DNA of 64,000 bases from contig NZ_LT906465.1 in assembly GCF_900187185.1 (NCBI RefSeq), positions 310,001-374,000 on the forward strand, written 5' to 3'. Position 1 is the stretch's first letter, and every line of letters begins with the position of its first letter. This DNA is from Chryseobacterium taklimakanense (lineage in GTDB: Bacteria > Bacteroidota > Bacteroidia > Flavobacteriales > Weeksellaceae). The notes below the pieces were generated by a model, which saw only the letters and a list, made by a program, of their open reading frames with translations, ran no database searches and was not told the DNA's origin. A program made the translations under genes and the position numbers. This document shows, piece by piece, positions 59,236 to 64,000 of the stretch.

Positions 59236-59508
59236 ATGTCACAGAGAAGAAAATTCAATTCGCAGTTTAAGTTCAAGGTTGTCGTAGAAGCCTTGTCGGA
59301 GCGTCTTCCACTGCACGAACTTGCCAAAAAGCACGATTTGCATCCCAATCAGATTACAACCTGGAAAAAGGAGTTCCTCAAGAACGGAGCGGAGATTTTC
59401 GGTAAGGAGAAGGCTTCAGAAGAGAAAAAAGAAGATGTAGAATCGCTTTACAAAGTGATCGGCCAGCAGAAAATGGAGATTGATTTTTTAAAAAAAGCCT
59501 TGTCATGA
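59236..59508 (+). CDS. IS3-family transposase OrfA, copy 3
   Basis: 90 residues, same product as at 35703. It keeps the A AAA AAA G slippage site and the ATGA overlap with OrfB. Confidence 0.92.
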   Translation: MSQRRKFNSQFKFKVVVEALSERLPLHELAKKHDLHPNQITTWKKEFLKNGAEIFGKEKASEEKKEDVESLYKVIGQQKMEIDFLKKALS

Positions 59509-60368
59509 AGCAGAGTGTCTCGGAAAGAAAAACACACATCGGCAAGGGGGAAAAAATCAGCGTAAAGAAGCAGTGCGAACTTTTACAGATCTCTCGCAGC
59601 AGTCATTATTACAAAAAAGTTCCGGAGAGCGATTTGAACCTGAAGCTGATGGAGATGATAGACAGGGAGTTTATGGAACATCCCTGGAAGGGCGTTCCCA
59701 GAATGGTGCAGTGGCTCAATAAAGATTGTGGGCTTTTAGTCAATAAAAAGCGTGTGGAGCGGCTTTACCGACTGATGGGCATCAGCGCTTCTGCTCCCGG
59801 ACCCAGCACCAGCAAAAAAGGGAAGGGAAAAAAGCATAAAATTTTTCCGTATTTGCTGAAGAACCTGCCCATAACCCATCCCAACCAGGTTTGGGCGATG
59901 GACATCACCTATATCCCGGTAAGGGGCGGATACCTGTATCTTGTTGCCATCATCGATCTCTACAGCCGCTATGTGGTGGGCTGGAGCCTGAGCAACACGA
60001 TGACCGCGGAGTGGTGCCGCGATGTTCTGGATGAAGCCATCGAAACCTACGGAAAGCCTGAAATCATTAATACCGATCAGGGAAGCCAGTTCACTTCAGA
60101 CTTGTTTACCGAATATGTGAAATCCCACAAAACCATCCGCCAGAGTATGGATGGCAAAGGCCGGGCACTGGACAATATCTTTGTCGAGAGGCTCTGGCGA
60201 AGCGTAAAATATGAAAATGTTTATCTTTATGCCTATCAAGACGGAAAAGAGTGCTATATTGGTTTGAACAAGTATTTTGCCTACTACAACCACAGCAGGA
60301 GACACCAAAGCTTAGGTTACGAAGTTCCTGCACAAATGTTTAACCAAAAGGAGAAAAAAGCAGCATAA
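59505..60368 (+). CDS. IS3-family transposase OrfB, copy 3
   Basis: 287 residues, identical in translation to OrfB of copy 1, with a full DDE triad (AMDITYI, NTDQGSQF, VERLWRS). Intact. Confidence 0.93.
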   Translation: MKQSVSERKTHIGKGEKISVKKQCELLQISRSSHYYKKVPESDLNLKLMEMIDREFMEHPWKGVPRMVQWLNKDCGLLVNKKRVERLYRLMGISASAPGPSTSKKGKGKKHKIFPYLLKNLPITHPNQVWAMDITYIPVRGGYLYLVAIIDLYSRYVVGWSLSNTMTAEWCRDVLDEAIETYGKPEIINTDQGSQFTSDLFTEYVKSHKTIRQSMDGKGRALDNIFVERLWRSVKYENVYLYAYQDGKECYIGLNKYFAYYNHSRRHQSLGYEVPAQMFNQKEKKAA

Positions 60369-60558
60369 TGAAAGTTCACGCAGTTTTACACATTCCCACG
60401 CTACACGGAAAAATCTTTGAAAGGATTTTTCCTATGTGGAAATATGCAAAACTGCTACCTTCAAAAACACACAAAATCAAACTTAACTTTTAAGATTTGC
60501 TGTCCAAACTTTGGGGGGAACTATATAACAATCCTTGTTCTGCTCATTTGTCAAGTTA

Positions 60559-60958
60559 TTAGTAGTTATTACTTTTTTCACCACTATTATTTTTAACAAT
60601 TTTTTCAGAATGGTGTTCGTGTGTTCCAGAACTTTGTGATGTGATTTTTCCTTCACTCACTTCATTTCGTTCCTTCATCGTCTCGCTATGCACATCCCCC
60701 TCGATCATCTCCGTCAGTTTTCCGGTAATGAAAACACTTGCATCTCCCACTACCGATGTCATCTTCATTGCTCCTACACTCTGTGTTGAATTCATCCCGA
60801 TGCTTTGGCTACTGTTCATCCCAACGCTTTCATCGCGGTTTTGACCGACCGTATTGCTTTGGTTTGACCCGACTGTTGTGGACATATTTTCTCCGACGTT
60901 GATGAACACATTCTTACAGTTCAGCGTCATCGTTTCCGGTGCCGTGATGTTAATATTT
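60559..60958 (-). pseudogene. Displaced VgrG C-terminal tail, copy 2 (5'-truncated)
   Basis: Homology with the intact tail begins at NINITAPETMTLNCKNVFINVGENMSTTVG and continues through the repeat-like beta-helix region (NRDESVGMNSSQSIGMNSTQSVGAMKMTSVVGDASVFITGKLTEMIEGDVHSET), then diverges into EVSEGKITSQSSGTHEHHSEKIV. The OB-fold end and PDRPFVMGG part are missing, and an in-frame TGA lies just upstream. It stands between the lipoprotein gene at 60994 and IS copy 3. Confidence 0.8.
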
Positions 60959-60993
60959 TTTCAAGCGAGTTAAAAAAAAATAAGAAATAACCC

Positions 60994-61674
60994 TTAATCT
61001 TCTAAAAAATCTGAATCGCGTTCCTGTTTACTCAAAATTTGTAAGGTTTTATCTTCCAATTTATAAATTTGTACAATTCTTGTCCCAGTTGTCAAAAATT
61101 CTAAATGCCAAAATCGCTTGCCATCAATATTATGCCTGTCAATTATGGTCAAGTCATTAAAAATTTCTCCTTTTTTATTTTTTATAAATGCTAAGATTTC
61201 CTCTGGTGTTCTCACAAATCCTTCATCATAATTGATTCTTTTTATTACTTTACCATCATTGCTAAATTCCAAATGTTCCCCAACAACTATCTTAGGATTT
61301 ACTGTTAATGTCGAAAATTTATAAAGTAAATTACCATTGCTCCTATAGAAGTTTACATTACTATAAATGTTGGGGGCTTTTTTGGTTTCCACTAGAGAAA
61401 ATCCTTCTGAGTCATCACCTGTGAATTCATATAAAATATTGTTTTTCTCCTCTTTTAAATAATAATACTTAGGGGTTGTACTAATTACCTCACCTTCTCC
61501 ATTATTATTTTTTTGATAATTATTTGCTTTTTCTTTCCAGTAATATAAATCAATATTCTGCATACCTTTCTGAGTTTTTTTGGGGTTTGACGTATCTGAT
61601 CTATTTTGATTTTGACCATTACTATTACATGAAAATACAATTAACATAAAAGCAATCAAATAACATCTGTACAT
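60994..61674 (-). CDS. Lipoprotein, likely immunity partner of the metzincin effector
   Basis: 226 residues with signal MYRCYLIAFMLIVFSC (Cys16 as lipid anchor) and a mature beta-rich part (YYWKEKANNY, EVISTTPKYYYLKEEKNNILYEF, NVNFYRSNGNLLYKFSTL, RFWHLEFLTTGTRIVQIYKLEDK). No family recognised. It starts 11 bases after the effector stop. Immunity function is inferred from the position and from envelope location; proof would need a binding or protection test. Confidence 0.6.
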   Translation of the reverse strand: MYRCYLIAFMLIVFSCNSNGQNQNRSDTSNPKKTQKGMQNIDLYYWKEKANNYQKNNNGEGEVISTTPKYYYLKEEKNNILYEFTGDDSEGFSLVETKKAPNIYSNVNFYRSNGNLLYKFSTLTVNPKIVVGEHLEFSNDGKVIKRINYDEGFVRTPEEILAFIKNKKGEIFNDLTIIDRHNIDGKRFWHLEFLTTGTRIVQIYKLEDKTLQILSKQERDSDFLED

Positions 61675-61685
61675 AATTTTACATT

Positions 61686-62972
61686 TTAGGGTTTATATTT
61701 TTGTTTAGTACAATTACTCTGTAATTTTTTCCATTGCCATTTCCATAAAGAATATCTATTTGTTGAATAATCCATAACATTATCAGTTTGCTGCTTCCTA
61801 AAAATGAATCCATTAATATTAGTATCTTTGTTTTTCTTTTCCCAAGAATGGGGCAAACCAATTGCATGTAGTAACTCATGAGTTGTTGTCGCAGAATTTC
61901 GAGGAGTAAATACAATAGTTAGTTTATTGTTTAATAATGCAACGCCGGCCGTTCCTGGCGAAGAATCTGCAAGGAAAAACACTTTGTAAAAATTTACAAA
62001 TTCTGGATATTTTGCATTAAATAACTTTTCAAGTGTATGATGCACGTATGTGGTATTACCACCTACATTTTTTTGATAAGCAATACCGCCACTTGTTTTG
62101 AAAGAGCTCACCTCTGCACTTGTTGAAACGTCAAATTTTTGAAGATATTTTAAATTTGGCTTTACTAGTGCTTGCCTACAAAGTTTATATAAATTTTTAT
62201 ATTCACCGATATAATTACCTGTTTTAGAATTTCCTTTTATTCCAGATAGGTTTGTTGTTACTCCAATTAAAATTACAGGCAAACTGTAAACATAGATATT
62301 GGGAAGAACTTTCATTTTCCCAACCAAATGTTCAACCTTATTTTTATCAACGGCGTAAGCTTCGATATAATTGGTTTTGGGCGAAGCTTCTTTAGAATAA
62401 ACTGTTAAATATTCTTTTCTTGGATTTCCCTTTGACGTCACGGAAACATTTGTAATCTCATCCTTCCCCCTCAAATCCAGGTATTTTTTGTCATATTTTA
62501 GAATTATTTTCTCTGGTTTTTCTTCAATATCAATGTACATTATTAATTGTGATTCAAAACCGGGATATAAATTTAACTCTGGAACTATATAAGAGATTTT
62601 TCTTTCTTTAATTAAAATTTTGTCAAATCTATTCTTCAATAATGTAAATTCATTTTTATCCACATTGCCACTTTTGTTACAAATAATATTCTTATAAGCA
62701 CAATCACCACTTAATTTTGTGTCTCCGATCCTTATCCAATCAAACCCATATTGTCCAACATACTTTTCACTTGGTCTAAATTTCACTAAACACTTCGCAA
62801 TGATTTCGCCAATTGGTGGTTTTCTAGGATTATCACCATGTAAAATCTTATCAGCACTTTTTTCAGAATAAACCTCCGCTGCACTTTCCACGATGTCAGT
62901 TTCAGAATAATAGCGCAAATCTCCACCAATGATCTCGGTAATCTTTCCTTTTACAATTCTCGTTCTGCTCAT
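61686..62972 (-). CDS. Probable T6SS effector: metzincin-type zinc protease
   Basis: 428 residues, no signal peptide. The first 50 residues (MSRTRIVKGKITEIIGGDL then YYSETDIVESAAEVYSEKSADKILHGDNP) are of a type I associate with cargo proteins encoded beside Bacteroidota VgrG genes. About 60-90 holds KFRPSEKYVGQYGFDWIRIGD, also common there. An Ig-like middle part follows (LNLYPGFESQLIMYIDIEEKPEKIILKY). The catalytic domain (about 240-428) has TTTHELLHAIGLPHSW, the HExxHxxGxxH zinc motif, and the Met-turn in DNVMDYSTNRYS. It starts 11 bases after the VgrG tail and is followed by a lipoprotein gene. Confidence 0.78.
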   Translation of the reverse strand: MSRTRIVKGKITEIIGGDLRYYSETDIVESAAEVYSEKSADKILHGDNPRKPPIGEIIAKCLVKFRPSEKYVGQYGFDWIRIGDTKLSGDCAYKNIICNKSGNVDKNEFTLLKNRFDKILIKERKISYIVPELNLYPGFESQLIMYIDIEEKPEKIILKYDKKYLDLRGKDEITNVSVTSKGNPRKEYLTVYSKEASPKTNYIEAYAVDKNKVEHLVGKMKVLPNIYVYSLPVILIGVTTNLSGIKGNSKTGNYIGEYKNLYKLCRQALVKPNLKYLQKFDVSTSAEVSSFKTSGGIAYQKNVGGNTTYVHHTLEKLFNAKYPEFVNFYKVFFLADSSPGTAGVALLNNKLTIVFTPRNSATTTHELLHAIGLPHSWEKKNKDTNINGFIFRKQQTDNVMDYSTNRYSLWKWQWKKLQSNCTKQKYKP

Positions 62973-62983
62973 AGTTAAAGTTT

Positions 62984-63580
62984 TTAATGTGATTTACCAA
63001 TTTCTCCACTTCTGTTATCGATATTTCCCTGTGCGTCCTTTTTTATTTGACCACTTGTTGATGTTTCAATGCCTTGTTCACTGTTAACAACCGTCTTTCC
63101 TTGTTTCGTCTCACTATGCACATCACCCTCGATCATCTCCGTCAGTTTCCCGGTGATAAATACGCTCGCATCACCAACAACTGAAGTCATTTTTATTGCG
63201 CCAACACTCTGTGTTGAATTCATCCCGATGCTTTGGCTACTGTTCATTCCTATACTTTCGTCACGGTTTTGCCCTACATTATTGCTTTGGTTTTGACCAA
63301 CAGATGTGGACATATTCTCACCCACATTGATGAACATATTCTTGCAGTTTAAGGTCATCGTCTCCAGCGCGGTGATATTGATATTGCTTCCGCTAGTGTC
63401 CAGATGTATCTCGTTGCCAGATTTGTCCGTGATGATAATGCTTTCGTCCTCGGTAAAAATAATTTTGTGGCCGCTGCGCGTCATGATGGATTTTACAGAA
63501 TTGCCGCTTCCGCCGCCCAGCGCTGTCCCGCCATGGAACACGCCGCCCATCACGAAAGGCCGGTCCGGATGGCTGTGCAT
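62984..63580 (-). CDS. Free-standing VgrG C-terminal tail, copy 3 (open frame intact)
   Basis: 198 residues: MHSHPDRPFVMGGVFHGG is the end of a VgrG OB-fold, MTRSGHKIIFTEDESIIITDKSGNEIHLDTSGSNINIT the start of the beta-helix, then short repeats (SVGQNQSNNVGQNRDESIGMNSSQSIGMNSTQSVG) and a variable end (TSTSGQIKKDAQGNIDNRSGEIGKSH). The N-terminal gp27-like and most of the OB domains are absent; an in-frame TAA lies two codons before the ATG. The frame is open with an ATG 4 bases after the small membrane protein gene, so it might be translated, but as a VgrG it is only a tail. Confidence 0.78.
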   Translation of the reverse strand: MHSHPDRPFVMGGVFHGGTALGGGSGNSVKSIMTRSGHKIIFTEDESIIITDKSGNEIHLDTSGSNINITALETMTLNCKNMFINVGENMSTSVGQNQSNNVGQNRDESIGMNSSQSIGMNSTQSVGAIKMTSVVGDASVFITGKLTEMIEGDVHSETKQGKTVVNSEQGIETSTSGQIKKDAQGNIDNRSGEIGKSH

Positions 63581-63583
63581 ATC

Positions 63584-63864
63584 TTAAAATAACAACTTGT
63601 TATCACTTCTTTTTTTATTCATAAATAATACAAAAACTATTAATGAAATAAAAAAACAAATAAAGCTGATAAGCCGTTCAAAAAAACGGAATTTATCTCC
63701 AAATCTCCATAACAATCATTCTCATAAATTGAATCTGTAAGATTTATGTTTGTAAAGTAATTTTGAATCAATGGGCTGCTAAGAACAGTAAAAGCGATAA
63801 AGAAAGAAATCATGGGAACGATAAACAGCGTCGTAAACACATAAATGTTTTTGTTATTCTCCAT
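63584..63864 (-). pseudogene. Small two-helix membrane protein with a one-base frameshift
   Basis: Starts at ATG 63864: MENNKNIYVFTTLFIVPMIS, FFIAFTVLSSPLIQNYF, then INLTDSIYENDCYGDLEINS. In the second hydrophobic stretch an A-run of 7 (8 in the copy at 58443) shifts the frame, so it now ends early as FVFLFH at 63640. With the base restored it would run to RSDNKLLF and stop at 63584, 4 bases before the VgrG tail. The frame is also open to 63924, but that extension overlaps the next gene. Function unknown; an immunity or adaptor role is possible. Confidence 0.7.
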
Positions 63865-63883
63865 AGTTAAACTTGGATTTTTT

Positions 63884-64000
63884 TTAAGAAAAAACCAGAG
63901 AAAAGCAACAAAAAATGGCACCAAAAATTAGCCACCATGTATATTCTTTCCCAGGTGTAGAAGAACAGGGATCAATTATTTCTACGGCGTTTGCCAAAAT
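63884..64000 (-). CDS. Partial gene at the right edge, C-terminal membrane segment
   Basis: 38 codons are in the window: ILANAVEIIDPCSSTPGKEY, then TWWLIFGAIFCCFSLVFS and stop. A single membrane helix at the very end follows a short polar part with one cysteine. The start is beyond 64000. It lies directly before the small membrane protein gene (20 bases) and is probably in the same unit. Family not recognised. Confidence 0.55.
   Translation of the reverse strand: MLANAVEIIDPCSSTPGKEYTWWLIFGAIFCCFSLVFS

Larger units (their letters stand above)
59174..60525 (+). mobile_element. Complete IS3-family insertion sequence, copy 3 (1352 bp)
   Basis: Same ends and length as copy 1; single-base differences at 59603 (T for C) and 60400 (G for A). 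Left flank is IS copy 2 (ending atgg); right flank is taacaatcc, which belongs to the array spacer and not to copy 2. So the element is not a simple insertion in copy 2. Confidence 0.92.

Noticed and set aside
60096-60333. Minus-strand frames inside OrfB of IS copies 1 and 3
   Set aside because: They are shadows of a well-supported transposase gene, with no start context.
58670-60525. A composite transposon made by the IS copies
   Set aside because: Copies 2 and 3 are directly joined and copy 2 is cut, so there is no cargo between them. Copies 1 and 3 flank the whole T6SS in the same direction, but no target duplication supports a 25-kb composite element.
62984-63580. The open VgrG tail as a complete small VgrG
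   Set aside because: The gp27-like domain and most of the OB-fold are missing and a stop codon lies two codons before the ATG, so it cannot form a spike by itself as described for the family.
1-64000. CRISPR array
   Set aside because: No evenly spaced direct repeats with unique spacers and no cas genes were seen. The short repeats in the VgrG tails are coding.

Overview
This window looks like chromosomal DNA of a flavobacterium of the Chryseobacterium/Kaistella type (Bacteroidota, Weeksellaceae). The grounds are low GC with AT-rich spacers, promoter boxes of the Bacteroidota form TAnnTTTG, weak ribosome binding sites, a Bacteroidota-only type VI secretion system (subtype T6SSiii), a Bacteroidota-type FadN/thiolase/acyl-CoA dehydrogenase operon, and a tRNA gene without an encoded CCA. 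The genus is inferred from overall protein character, not from a search.

Positions 1-30328 are mostly core chromosome: an S9 peptidase (cut by the left edge), a TPR protein, etfBA, an SDR enzyme, an M20 dipeptidase, an OmpA-like lipoprotein, a THUMP-like methyltransferase, mutA, a DivIC/FtsB-like protein, uridine kinase, a SanA-like protein, a PaaE-like reductase, a TlpA-like lipoprotein, an iron/cobalamin-type ABC permease and ATPase, a MarR regulator heading a beta-oxidation operon, a DUF2490 protein, a TonB-dependent receptor and uvrA. The same palindrome, TATTATGCATGCATAATA or a near copy, lies before marR (twice) and before etfBA. This suggests one MarR regulon that joins beta-oxidation to its electron acceptor. 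Two small four-helix-bundle genes, each inside its own inverted repeats, sit between the beta-oxidation genes and look like 23S-rRNA-IVS-type cassettes.

Positions 30339-37000 are a patchwork: a convergent type II restriction-modification pair whose methyltransferase carries an N-terminal MerR-like domain, a non-coding stretch with inverted DnaA boxes and two plus-strand terminators, a purple acid phosphatase-like enzyme, tRNA-Arg(CCT), an M28 peptidase, a structured non-coding stretch, a relic of one IS3-family element, and a complete 1352-bp IS3-family element inserted into that relic.

Positions 37052-58032 hold a T6SSiii operon on the minus strand, read from right to left: tssB, tssC, tssH, a lytic transglycosylase, tssE, tssF, tssG, tssN, tssK, a LuxR-type regulator with a degenerate receiver, tssO, a second tssO-like gene, tssP, tssR, a terminator, then a LysM protein, a PAAR-like (DUF4280-type) protein, a large peptidoglycan-hydrolase effector and a lipoprotein that is its likely immunity protein. 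No Hcp (TssD) and no full-length VgrG (TssI) are present.

Positions 58054-64000 lie upstream of tssB and form an array of displaced effector modules. Three partial copies of the VgrG C-terminal tail, two copies of a small membrane-protein gene, and a metzincin protease effector with a lipoprotein partner are arranged head to tail. One and a third copies of the same IS3-family element interrupt the array and seem to have deleted part of it. This is the most unusual part of the window: it looks like a history of effector-cassette replacement by recombination in the conserved vgrG tail, comparable to orphan rhs arrays.
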